Below are positions 31,763-41,177 of a stretch of 45,602 bases of DNA, in pieces. Location of the stretch: assembly GCF_017302315.1 (NCBI RefSeq), contig NZ_JAFLDT010000026.1:1-45602 (forward strand), read 5' to 3'. The position numbers were made by a program, and so were the translations under genes. The notes beneath the pieces are model-generated. The model was not told the DNA's origin. It was given only the letters and a program-made list of their open reading frames with translations, and did not search any database. Position 1 is the stretch's first letter. Each line of letters starts with the position of its first letter. Source of the stretch: Zoogloea sp. GTDB taxonomy: Bacteria; Pseudomonadota; Gammaproteobacteria; Burkholderiales; Rhodocyclaceae.

Positions 31763-34180
31763 TCAGTGCTTGACGAACTCACCATTCACCAGCGGCTCCG
31801 TCGGCGATGCCACTGCCGCGTCACCCACAGGCACATCGGGCAACGCTTCCGGCATGCGCGCCAGTGCGTGCTCCAGCACCTGATCAATCCACTTCACGGG
31901 GATGATCTCAAGACCGTTCTTGACGTTGTCAGGAATCTCGGTGAGATCCTTGACGTTCTCCTGCGGAATCAGCGCGATGCGGATGCCGCCGCGTACGGCA
32001 GCAAGCAGCTTCTCCTTGAGACCGCCGATGGGCAGCACTTCACCACGCAAGGTGATTTCACCCGTCATTGCAACATCGCAACGGACAGGGATACCGGTCA
32101 GAACCGAAACCAGACCCGTACAGATGGCGATACCTGCGGACGGACCGTCCTTGGGAATGGCACCCTCGGGCAGATGGATGTGAATATCCGACTTCTGGTA
32201 GAAATCCTCCTGGATCCCCAGCGACTTTGAGCGACGACGCACCACGGAAAGTGCGGCCTGGATGGACTCCTGCATCACCTCGCCCAGCTTGCCGGTCGTC
32301 ATGATCTTGCCCTTGCCCGGCAGGGCCACGGCTTCGACAGTCAGCAGTTCACCACCCACTTCGGTCCACGCCAGCCCGGTCACCTGACCGATCTGGTTCT
32401 CCTTCTCGGCCACGCCAAAGCTGTACTTGTGCACACCCAGGTACTTGTCGATGTTCTTGGAATTGACCACCACCTTGGCTTTGCGTTTGCCCAGCACCAA
32501 GGCCTTCACGACCTTGCGGCAGACCTTCGAGATCTCGCGCTCGAGCCCCCGAACCCCCGCCTCACGGGTGTAGAAACGGACAATGTCGCGGATCGCGTCT
32601 TCGGTGACCGACAGCTCCTCACGCTTGATCCCGTTGTTCTTCATTTGCTTCGGAACAAGATAGCGTTGGGCGATGTTGACCTTTTCGTCTTCCGTGTAGC
32701 CGGACAAACGAATCAGCTCCATACGATCCAGCAGCGGCGCAGGGATGTTGAGGGTGTTGGCCGTTGCCACGAACATCACGTCGGACAGGTCGTACTCGAC
32801 CTCGATGTAATGATCGACAAAGGTCGAGTTCTGCTCGGGGTCCAGCACCTCAAGCAGAGCCGAGGACGGATCGCCGCGGAAGTCCTGCCCCATTTTGTCC
32901 ACCTCATCCAGCAGGAAAAGCGGATTGCGCACGGCAACCTTGGACATGTTCTGCAGGATCTTGCCGGGCATCGAGCCGATGTAGGTGCGACGGTGGCCAC
33001 GGATCTCGGCTTCGTCACGCACACCGCCCAGGCTCATGCGCACAAACTTGCGGTTGGTGGCGCGGGCCACCGACTGACCGAGGGAGGTCTTGCCGACACC
33101 CGGGGGGCCGACCAAGCACAGGATCGGGGCCTTGAGCTTGTCCACACGCTGTTGCACAGCGAGATACTCAAGGATGCGCTCCTTGACCTTCTCGAGGCCG
33201 TAGTGCTCGGTATCCAGCACTTTTTCAGCCTCGGCCAGATCCTTGCTGATGCGGGATTTCTTCTTCCACGGCAGGCCGACCAGGGTCTCGATGTAGTTCC
33301 GCACCACGGTGGCTTCGGCCGACATGGGCGACATCAGACGCAGCTTCTTAAGCTCGGCCTGGGCCTTGGCCATGGCCTCCTTGGTCATGCCGGCAGACTT
33401 GATCTTCTTGTCCATCTCCTCCAGATCGGCGCCGTCTTCGCCTTCGCCGAGTTCCTTCTGGATGGCCTTGACCTGTTCGTTCAGGTAGTACTCGCGCTGA
33501 CTCTTTTCCATCTGGCGCTTGACGCGGCCACGGATGCGCTTTTCGACCTGGAGGATGTCCAGCTCCGTCTCGAGCTGGTTGAGCAGGCGCTCGAGGCGCT
33601 CGCCCGCATCCAGCATCTCGAGGATTTCCTGCTTCTGCTCGAGCTTCAAAGGCAGGTGGGCTGCGATGGTGTCCGCCAGCCGGCCCGGCTCCTCAATGCC
33701 CGACAATGAGCTGAGGATCTCGGGAGGAATCTTCTTGTTGAGCTTAACGTACTGATCGAACTGGCTGATGATCGCCCGGCGCATGGCCTCAACTTCGTTG
33801 TTCGGTGCCTCAGCGGCCGGCATGGGGCTGGCCTTGGCAACAAACAACGTGCGCAAATCTTCAACAGACACCACGCGGGCACGCTGCACACCTTCGACAA
33901 GCACCTTCACAGTGCCGTCCGGCAGCTTGAGCATCTGGAGGATATTGGCGATGCAGCCAAGATCGTACAGATCTTCGGCGGACGGCTCATCCTTGGCTGC
34001 GGACTTCTGGGCCACCAGCAGAATGCTCTTGCCGGCTTCCATCGCATTCTCGAGCGCCTTGATGGACTTGGGGCGACCCACGAACAGCGGGATCACCATG
34101 TGCGGGAACACCACCACGTCGCGCAGCGGCAGTAGCGGGAGTTCGATCAGTTCTTCGGGGAGGTCAAGCGTGCTCGACAT
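31763..34180 (-). CDS. lon: ATP-dependent protease Lon (endopeptidase La)
   Basis: Lon unfolds and degrades damaged and regulatory proteins in the cytoplasm using ATP. The 805-residue product has the N-terminal substrate domain (LPLLPLRDVVVFPHMVIPLFVGR), a coiled-coil stretch (about 190-290), the AAA+ module with Walker A GPPGVGKTS near residue 355 and FLLDEVDKMG near 420, and the protease domain with nucleophile Ser681 (KDGPSAGIA) and its lysine in GGLKEKLLAA. ATG 34180 has AAAGGA upstream. A sigma-32-like promoter lies directly before it, so lon can be induced by heat apart from clpX. Confidence 0.98.
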   Translation of the reverse strand: MSSTLDLPEELIELPLLPLRDVVVFPHMVIPLFVGRPKSIKALENAMEAGKSILLVAQKSAAKDEPSAEDLYDLGCIANILQMLKLPDGTVKVLVEGVQRARVVSVEDLRTLFVAKASPMPAAEAPNNEVEAMRRAIISQFDQYVKLNKKIPPEILSSLSGIEEPGRLADTIAAHLPLKLEQKQEILEMLDAGERLERLLNQLETELDILQVEKRIRGRVKRQMEKSQREYYLNEQVKAIQKELGEGEDGADLEEMDKKIKSAGMTKEAMAKAQAELKKLRLMSPMSAEATVVRNYIETLVGLPWKKKSRISKDLAEAEKVLDTEHYGLEKVKERILEYLAVQQRVDKLKAPILCLVGPPGVGKTSLGQSVARATNRKFVRMSLGGVRDEAEIRGHRRTYIGSMPGKILQNMSKVAVRNPLFLLDEVDKMGQDFRGDPSSALLEVLDPEQNSTFVDHYIEVEYDLSDVMFVATANTLNIPAPLLDRMELIRLSGYTEDEKVNIAQRYLVPKQMKNNGIKREELSVTEDAIRDIVRFYTREAGVRGLEREISKVCRKVVKALVLGKRKAKVVVNSKNIDKYLGVHKYSFGVAEKENQIGQVTGLAWTEVGGELLTVEAVALPGKGKIMTTGKLGEVMQESIQAALSVVRRRSKSLGIQEDFYQKSDIHIHLPEGAIPKDGPSAGIAICTGLVSVLTGIPVRCDVAMTGEITLRGEVLPIGGLKEKLLAAVRGGIRIALIPQENVKDLTEIPDNVKNGLEIIPVKWIDQVLEHALARMPEALPDVPVGDAAVASPTEPLVNGEFVKH

Positions 34181-34197
34181 GATTTTTCCTTTAAAGG

Positions 34198-34225
34198 CAC
34201 TAAGGCCCCATATGGGGCCCTAGTG
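34198..34225 (-). other. hairpin between clpX and lon overlapping the lon promoter
   Basis: CACTA-A-GGCCCC (34198-34209) pairs with GGGGCC-C-TAGTG (34214-34225) across one mismatch, loop ATAT. It has no T tract, so it would be a weak stop for clpX read-through. Its right part coincides with the -10 of the sigma-32-like lon promoter. Confidence 0.55.
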
Positions 34226-34238
34226 ACATCAATTCAAG
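34210..34238 (-). promoter_or_regulatory. sigma-32 (RpoH) type promoter of lon
   Basis: On the minus strand CTTGAA (34238-34233) is followed after 15 bases by CCCCATAT (34217-34210), which fits the RpoH consensus CTTGAAA-N11-16-CCCCATNT. It lies 30 bases before the lon ATG. Confidence 0.82.
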
Positions 34239-34266
34239 CAGTCCAGCCAAAAACTTCTGCTCGATG

Positions 34267-35538
<1,272 letters not shown>

Positions 35539-35576
35539 TACTGACCTTTCTCTCTGTATCTGAAGCTAGGGGATGA

Positions 35577-36221
35577 TCAAGCCACTTCACTGCGGCTGGT
35601 CAGAACCTTGTCCACCAGACCATAGCGCACAGCCTCTTCCGCGGACATGAAATTGTCACGGTCGGTATCCCTTTCGATGCTCTCCACGGGCTGGCCTGTG
35701 TGTTTTGCCAGCATGGCATTGAGCTTGGCACGCAGAGACAGGATTTCACGGGCGTGGATTTCGATATCCGAAGCCTGGCCCTGGAACCCGCCAAGGGGCT
35801 GATGGATCATGATGCGGGAGTTGGGCAGGGAGAAGCGCTTGCCCTTCTCACCAGCCGCGAGCAGGAAGGCGCCCATGCTGGCCGCCTGCCCGATGCACAG
35901 GGTGCTGACGTTCGGCTTGATGAACTGCATGGTGTCGTAGATCGCCATGCCCGCCGTAACGGAACCACCCGGAGAGTTGATGTAGAAGTAGATGTCCTTG
36001 TCCGGATTTTCCGATTCAAGGAACAGCAACTGGGCGACGATCAGGTTGGCCGTCACGTCATTGACCGGCCCCACCAGGAACACCACCCGCTCCTTGAGCA
36101 GGCGCGAATAGATGTCGTAGGAGCGTTCACCGCGACCGCTCTGTTCGACAACCATCGGAATCAGGCCGAGGCCGACCGGATCCCAGTCACTACGAGAATT
36201 CGGGGGTGTCAGGGGATTCAT
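35577..36221 (-). CDS. clpP: ATP-dependent Clp protease proteolytic subunit ClpP
   Basis: ClpP forms the two-ring peptidase chamber used with ClpX. In the 214-residue product the catalytic triad is Ser115 ([11 protein letters not shown]), His140 (MIHQPLGG) and Asp189 (ERDTDRDNF), each four residues later than in E. coli. A short N-terminal propeptide is expected before about residue 18. Twenty-one bases separate it from the tig stop, so tig, clpP and clpX form one transcript. Confidence 0.98.
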   Translation of the reverse strand: MNPLTPPNSRSDWDPVGLGLIPMVVEQSGRGERSYDIYSRLLKERVVFLVGPVNDVTANLIVAQLLFLESENPDKDIYFYINSPGGSVTAGMAIYDTMQFIKPNVSTLCIGQAASMGAFLLAAGEKGKRFSLPNSRIMIHQPLGGFQGQASDIEIHAREILSLRAKLNAMLAKHTGQPVESIERDTDRDNFMSAEEAVRYGLVDKVLTSRSEVA

Positions 36222-36242
36222 TTGCCGTCGCTTTCTGCGGGA

Positions 36243-37544
36243 TTAAGCCGCATTACCCATCAAGTCGTCAAAAGATGCAGTGACATCGGTCGTCTTGGTG
36301 TTGCTGACGACCCACTGCACCACATTGTCCTCAATCACCAGCGCTTCGGCCTGGGCCAGGCGCTGGGGTTGAGAGTAATACCAGCTCACGACCTCGCTCG
36401 GGTCTTCGTAACTGGCCGCAAAATCTTCGATGATCGCGCGGATCTGTTCGGGCTTGGCGTGCAGTTCCTTCGACTTGACCAGCTCGGACATGATCAGGCC
36501 CAGCTTGACGCGACGCACGGCCTGTTCGGCAAACCAGGCGGGCTCGATCGGCAGATCCTTGGTCTTCATGCCACGCGCTTCGAAATCCTTCTTGGCGTTC
36601 TCGGCGAGCTGGGCGGACTCCTGCTCGACCAGCGCCTTCGGCACTTCAATCGGGTGGGTCTCGATCAGCACGTTCATAACGCGCTCCTTGACCTTGGCCT
36701 GGATGCGACGCTTCACTTCACGCTCCAGATTGGCCTTCACTTCTTCACGCATCTTGGCCACGTCACCATCGACGATGCCCAGGGACTTGGCGAACTCGGC
36801 ATCGACTTCGGGGAGCTTGGGCTCTTCGACCTTCTTCAGGACCACTTCAAACTGAACGGTCTGGCCGGCCAGATGAGTAGCGTGGTAATCCGCCGGGAAG
36901 GTCATGTCGAAGGTCTTGCTTTCGCCCGCGACGAGGCCCAGCACCGCGGTTTCGAAATCCTTGAGCATCTGTCCACCGCCGATGACAAAGGCGAAATCCA
37001 CGGCCTTGCCACCTTCGAACTCTTCACCGTCCTTGCGGCCGGTGAAATCCACCACGACACGGTCAGCGTCCTGGGCGGCACGCTCGACAGGCACAAAAGT
37101 GGTGCGTTGCTTGCGCAGGACATCAAGCGTCTTGTCCACCTCGGCGTCAGTCACGGACAACTGGGGACGCTCCACTTCCTGGGCGCTCACATCGGCAATC
37201 ACGATTTCCGGGTAGACCTCGAACACGGCGGTGAATTCGAGGGCATCGGTACCGGAAGCATCCTTCGGCTCGATATTGGGGTACCCCGCCACACGCAGAC
37301 TTTGCGCACGGATCTGCTCGCCCAGCGCCTTCTCAACCGCGGCACCAATGGCTTCGGAACGGGCTTGCGGGCCGTAGGACTGGGCGACCATGCGATAGGG
37401 GACCTTGCCCGGGCGGAACCCCGGCATCTTGACGGTGCGGGCCATCTTCTTCAGACGGGCTTCCACATCCTTGTCGATTTCGGCCAACGGCACGGACATG
37501 TCGATACGGCGCTCCAGCGCGCTCACGGTAACCTGATTGCTCAT
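36243..37544 (-). CDS. tig: trigger factor, ribosome-bound chaperone and prolyl isomerase
   Basis: Trigger factor binds the ribosome exit tunnel and shields new chains. The 433-residue product has the ribosome-binding domain (residues 1-145, with the GFRPGKVP signature at 42-49), an FKBP-like isomerase domain (about 160-245, VVVDFTGRKDGEEFEGG) and the helical C-terminal cradle. It heads the tig-clpP-clpX run. Upstream, on the minus strand, an extended -10 (TGTTAGACT, -10 at 37663-37658) may be its promoter. The leader also holds a 6+4-bp hairpin with a two-base bulge at 37592-37619. Confidence 0.97.
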   Translation of the reverse strand: MSNQVTVSALERRIDMSVPLAEIDKDVEARLKKMARTVKMPGFRPGKVPYRMVAQSYGPQARSEAIGAAVEKALGEQIRAQSLRVAGYPNIEPKDASGTDALEFTAVFEVYPEIVIADVSAQEVERPQLSVTDAEVDKTLDVLRKQRTTFVPVERAAQDADRVVVDFTGRKDGEEFEGGKAVDFAFVIGGGQMLKDFETAVLGLVAGESKTFDMTFPADYHATHLAGQTVQFEVVLKKVEEPKLPEVDAEFAKSLGIVDGDVAKMREEVKANLEREVKRRIQAKVKERVMNVLIETHPIEVPKALVEQESAQLAENAKKDFEARGMKTKDLPIEPAWFAEQAVRRVKLGLIMSELVKSKELHAKPEQIRAIIEDFAASYEDPSEVVSWYYSQPQRLAQAEALVIEDNVVQWVVSNTKTTDVTASFDDLMGNAA

Positions 37545-37591
37545 GAAAATTCCCTGATCGGTCTTAACAAAAACGCCTTACGAACAGGACA

Positions 37592-37619
37592 GGAGACACG
37601 TAGCAAAACGTGTGCCTCC
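37592..37619 (-). other. hairpin in the tig leader
   Basis: GGAG-ACACGT (37592-37601) pairs with ACGTGT-GC-CTCC (37608-37619), with a two-base bulge. It lies in the predicted 5' untranslated region of tig, about 48 bases from the ATG. Its role is unknown. Confidence 0.4.
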
Positions 37620-37657
37620 CGGAAAAATCCCTTCGTGAGGTCGTCGGAAAAACCTTT

Positions 37658-37663
37658 AGTCTA
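37658..37663 (-). promoter_or_regulatory. extended -10 element, probable tig promoter
   Basis: TAGACT is preceded by TG one base upstream on the minus strand, forming an extended -10. No good -35 is visible. It would give a leader of about 105 bases. Confidence 0.45.
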
Positions 37664-37748
37664 ACACAGCCCCTGAATCCGCTCGCAGCCCCCGCGCCGG
37701 CGCTTGGCTTCCAGCCCCGAGGTGTGAAAAACTGCTTGTGCGGAGGTG

Positions 37749-37834
37749 GAACTCCCCTCGCGTTTTGGATATCAGATGGGTTGAAATGAGGGTGCTCCCG
37801 TTTCATCTGATAGCTGCACCTGAAAAGGGAGTTC
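37749..37834 (+). repeat. nested inverted repeats in the prkA leader
   Basis: The outer arms are GAACTCCC (37749-37756) and GGGAGTTC (37827-37834). The inner arms are ATCAGATG (37771-37778) and CATCTGAT (37804-37811). The arm-to-arm distances are nearly equal (14 and 15 bases), and a further GAAA/TTTC plus GGG/CCC pairing lies within the inner loop. The element is about 90 bases before the prkA ATG. It could be a folded RNA leader or a DNA site for a dimeric regulator. Confidence 0.6.
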
Positions 37835-37924
37835 TAAAGCATTCAGGGATTGAGCCGTTTTCTACACGGAAGAGCGATGGCGAGCCCGGCGCCTGGCCCG
37901 GGCATGTGCCCCAGGAGACATGAG

Positions 37925-39847
37925 ATGAGTATCTTCACCAGCTTCCAGGCCCGTTTCGAGTCTGCCCGGGAAGAGGAAATGTCGGTCCAGGAATACCTGG
38001 AACTCTGCAAGACCGATCCCATGGCCTACGCAACGTCAGCAGAGCGCATGCTGCAGGCCATCGGCGAACCGGAACTGGTCGACACCCGACTGGATCCGCG
38101 TCTGTCGCGCATCTTCTCCAACAAGATGATCAAGATCTATCCCGCCTTCCGTGACTTCTACGGAATGGAGGAGTCAATCGAGCACATCGTGTCGTATTTC
38201 CGACATGCAGCGCAGGGTCTGGAGGAAAAGAAACAAATCCTCTACCTCCTGGGTCCGGTCGGCGGCGGCAAGAGCTCTCTTGCAGAAAAGCTCAAGACGC
38301 TGGTCGAAAAGATCCCCTTCTACGCAATCAAGGGATCCCCGGTGCACGAGTCACCTCTCGGCTTGTTCAGCCCTGAAGAGGATGGCGCCATTCTCGAGGA
38401 CGACTACGGAATCCCCCGGCGTTACCTCAACACCATCATGAGCCCGTGGGCGGTCAAACGCCTGCATGAATTCAACGGCGATGTGACCCGTTTCCGGGTG
38501 GTCAAGCTGCGCCCCTCGGTACTGCGCCAGATCGCCGTGGCCAAGACCGAACCGGGCGACGAAAACAATCAGGACATCTCTTCCCTGGTCGGCAAGATCG
38601 ACATCCGGATGCTCGAGCAATTCTCCCAGGATGACCCGGACGCCTACTCCTACTCCGGCGGCCTGTGCCTGGCCAACCGGGGGCTGCTCGAATTCGTCGA
38701 GATGTTCAAGGCGCCCATCAAGGTCTTGCACCCCCTCCTTACCGCCACCCAGGAAGGCAACTACAAGGGCACGGAAGGTTTCGGTGCAATTCCGTTTGAT
38801 GGCATCGTGATGGCCCACTCCAATGAGTCCGAATGGGTGGCCTTCCGCAACAACCGCAACAACGAGGCCTTCCTCGACCGGATCTACACCGTCAAGGTGC
38901 CCTACTGCCTGCGCGTTTCCGACGAGATCCGCATCTACGACAAGCTCCTCGCCCACAGCTCCCTGTCCCAGGCACCCTGCGCCCCCGACACCCTGCGCAT
39001 GACGGCCCAGTTTGCCGTGCTGTCCCGGGTCAAGGAGCCTGAGAACTCGAGTCTCTTCTCCAAGATGCGTGTCTATGACGGCGAGAACCTGAAGGACACC
39101 GACCCCAAGGCCAAGAGCTATCAGGAGTACCGCGATTACGCCGGCGTCGATGAAGGCATGACCGGTCTGTCCACCCGCTTTGCCTTCAAGGTGCTATCCA
39201 AGGTCTTCAACTTCGACCACCGAGAAGTGGCCGCCAACCCCGTGCACCTGATGTATGTGCTGGAACAACAGATCGCCCAGGAGCAGTACCCGCCCGAGCA
39301 CGAAGCCAAGTACCTCGCCTTCATCAAGGAGTTCCTCGCCCCCCGCTACGCCGAGTTCATCGGCAAGGAGATCCAGACGGCCTACCTGGAGAGTTACAGC
39401 GAGTACGGGCAGAACATCTTCGACCGCTACGTCACCTATGCGGACTTCTGGATCCAGGACCAGGAATACCGGGATCAGAACACCGGCGAGATCCTCGACC
39501 GCAATGCCCTCAACGACGAACTCGAAAAGATCGAGAAGCCGGCCGGAATCAGCAATCCCAAGGATTTCCGCAACGAGGTGGTCAACTTCGTGCTGCGCGC
39601 CCGCGCCAAGAATGCGGGCAAGAACCCGAGCTGGACGAGTTACGAAAAGCTGCGTGCGGTGATCGAGAAAAAGATGTTCTCCAACACCGAAGATCTGCTG
39701 CCGGTCATCAGCTTCAATGCCAAGGCCAGCGGCGACGACCAGAAGAAGCACCAGAACTTCGTCAACCGCATGATCGAGAAGGGCTACACCGAGAAGCAGG
39801 TCCGCCTGCTGTGCGAATGGTACTTGCGCGTCCGCAAGTCATCGTGA
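37925..39847 (+). CDS. prkA: PrkA/YeaG family AAA+ stress protein
   Basis: PrkA (YeaG in E. coli) is an AAA+ protein reported as a serine kinase or as an ATPase, linked to stationary phase and nitrogen starvation. The 640-residue product has Walker A LGPVGGGKSS near residues 108-117, the long AAA core with LANRGLLEFVEMFKAPIKVLHPLLTATQEG near 250-280, and the conserved C-terminal PrkA domain (about 385-640). ATG 37925 has AGGAG 7 bases upstream; a frame opening at 37850 lacks one. It leads an operon with yeaH and spoVR, as in E. coli. Confidence 0.95.
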   Translation: MSIFTSFQARFESAREEEMSVQEYLELCKTDPMAYATSAERMLQAIGEPELVDTRLDPRLSRIFSNKMIKIYPAFRDFYGMEESIEHIVSYFRHAAQGLEEKKQILYLLGPVGGGKSSLAEKLKTLVEKIPFYAIKGSPVHESPLGLFSPEEDGAILEDDYGIPRRYLNTIMSPWAVKRLHEFNGDVTRFRVVKLRPSVLRQIAVAKTEPGDENNQDISSLVGKIDIRMLEQFSQDDPDAYSYSGGLCLANRGLLEFVEMFKAPIKVLHPLLTATQEGNYKGTEGFGAIPFDGIVMAHSNESEWVAFRNNRNNEAFLDRIYTVKVPYCLRVSDEIRIYDKLLAHSSLSQAPCAPDTLRMTAQFAVLSRVKEPENSSLFSKMRVYDGENLKDTDPKAKSYQEYRDYAGVDEGMTGLSTRFAFKVLSKVFNFDHREVAANPVHLMYVLEQQIAQEQYPPEHEAKYLAFIKEFLAPRYAEFIGKEIQTAYLESYSEYGQNIFDRYVTYADFWIQDQEYRDQNTGEILDRNALNDELEKIEKPAGISNPKDFRNEVVNFVLRARAKNAGKNPSWTSYEKLRAVIEKKMFSNTEDLLPVISFNAKASGDDQKKHQNFVNRMIEKGYTEKQVRLLCEWYLRVRKSS

Positions 39848-39908
39848 AGCCCCACCGGCTCGCCCGCCCGTTGGCGGGCTGCCTACGTAGCTGATTCGGG
39901 AGGCTCGA

Positions 39909-41177
39909 ATGGTACGTATCATCGACCGCCGGTTCGACAGCAAGAACAAGAGTGCTGTGAACCGGCAGCGATTCATGCGCCGCTTCAAGGGCCAGATCCG
40001 CGAGGCCGTGGCAGACGCCATTGCCGGTCGCTCCATCAAGGATCTGGACAATGGCGAAAGTGTCTCCATTCCCTCGAAGGACTTGTCCGAACCCCAGTTC
40101 CATCACGGCCGGGGCGGCATCTGGGAAACCGTGTTCACCGGCAATGACCAGTTTTCCTCCGGCGACCAGATCAACCGCCCGCAAGGCGGCGGGGGTGGCG
40201 GATCCGGCAAGGGCAAGGCCAGCAAGGACGGCGAGGGGGAAGACGATTTTGTCTTCAACCTCTCCCGCGAGGAGTTCCTGGACGTATTCTTCGACGATCT
40301 GGCGCTCCCCAATCTGGTCAAGACCCAGCTTGCCCGCATTCAGGAATACAAGAACCAGCGTGCCGGCTTCACCAACGACGGCACGCCAGCAAACATCAAC
40401 GTGGTGCGCTCCCTGCGCGGCGCGCTGGGGCGTCGTCTGGCCCTTGCCTCCCCCTATCAGGGGCGCCTGCGGGAGCTGCAAAAGCAGATCGCCGAACTGC
40501 TCGAAACCCACCCGGAAGACGACCCGGAGATCATCCGTCTCAAGGATGAGATCGGCATCCTGCGGGCCAAGATCGAAGCCATCCCCTTCATTGACAGCTT
40601 CGACCTGCGCTACAACAACCGGATCAAGATCCCCAAGCCGACGACCCAGGCAGTGATGTTCTGCATCATGGACGTGTCTGGCTCCATGGATGAGGGCAAG
40701 AAGGCCACCGCCAAACGCTTCTTCATGCTTCTGTATCTTTTCCTCACCCGTACCTACGAACACATCGAGGTGGTCTTCATCCGCCATCACACCGTCGCCA
40801 AGGAAGTGAACGAGGAAGATTTCTTCCACTCCCGGGAGTCCGGCGGCACCGTCGTTTCCAGCGCCATTGAGCTGATGAAGGAGATCCTGCACCAGCGTTA
40901 CCTCAATGGCGCCTGGAACGTCTACGGCGCCCAGGCCTCCGACGGCGACAACTGGGAGAACGATTCACCCCACTGCCGCGAACTGCTTTCCACCGCAATC
41001 CTGCCCTTCCTCCAGTATTTCGCCTATATCGAGATCACCCCGGGCGAGCCCCAGAACCTTTGGCGCGAATACGAAAAGCTGGTGGGCGCCCACGCCAACT
41101 TCGCCATGCAGCACATTGAAGGCCTGCCGGACATCTACCCGGTATTCCGCGAACTCTTCAAAAAGAAACTCGCATGA
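39909..41177 (+). CDS. yeaH: YeaH/YhbH family protein (DUF444, von Willebrand A-like)
   Basis: The 422-residue product is the usual partner of PrkA and SpoVR. It opens with MVRIIDRRFDSKNKSAVNRQRFMRRFK, has a glycine-rich basic stretch (PQGGGGGGSGKGKASKDG near residue 100), and a VWA-like domain with the metal-site motif MDVSGSMDEGKK near 253. Its molecular activity is not known to me; a scaffold role in a three-protein stress complex is inferred. GGGAGG precedes the ATG. The stop overlaps the spoVR start by four bases (ATGA), so translation is coupled. Confidence 0.94.
   Translation: MVRIIDRRFDSKNKSAVNRQRFMRRFKGQIREAVADAIAGRSIKDLDNGESVSIPSKDLSEPQFHHGRGGIWETVFTGNDQFSSGDQINRPQGGGGGGSGKGKASKDGEGEDDFVFNLSREEFLDVFFDDLALPNLVKTQLARIQEYKNQRAGFTNDGTPANINVVRSLRGALGRRLALASPYQGRLRELQKQIAELLETHPEDDPEIIRLKDEIGILRAKIEAIPFIDSFDLRYNNRIKIPKPTTQAVMFCIMDVSGSMDEGKKATAKRFFMLLYLFLTRTYEHIEVVFIRHHTVAKEVNEEDFFHSRESGGTVVSSAIELMKEILHQRYLNGAWNVYGAQASDGDNWENDSPHCRELLSTAILPFLQYFAYIEITPGEPQNLWREYEKLVGAHANFAMQHIEGLPDIYPVFRELFKKKLA

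Larger units (their letters stand above)
37545..37924. other. 380-base divergent region between tig and prkA
   Basis: It holds the tig promoter and leader on the minus strand (37545-37675) and the prkA leader on the plus strand, with nested inverted repeats at 37749-37834. I searched by eye for a sigma-54 promoter before prkA and did not find one. No protein gene is apparent. Confidence 0.65.

Noticed and set aside
32429-33709. 426-codon plus-strand frame opposite lon, and a similar 654-codon frame at 35700-37664 opposite clpP and tig
   Set aside because: Both are antisense shadows of well-identified genes, His/Leu/Gln rich with no domains.
37664-37924. Sigma-54 promoter before prkA, expected from E. 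coli yeaG
   Set aside because: No GG-N10-GC element of the right type was found by eye.
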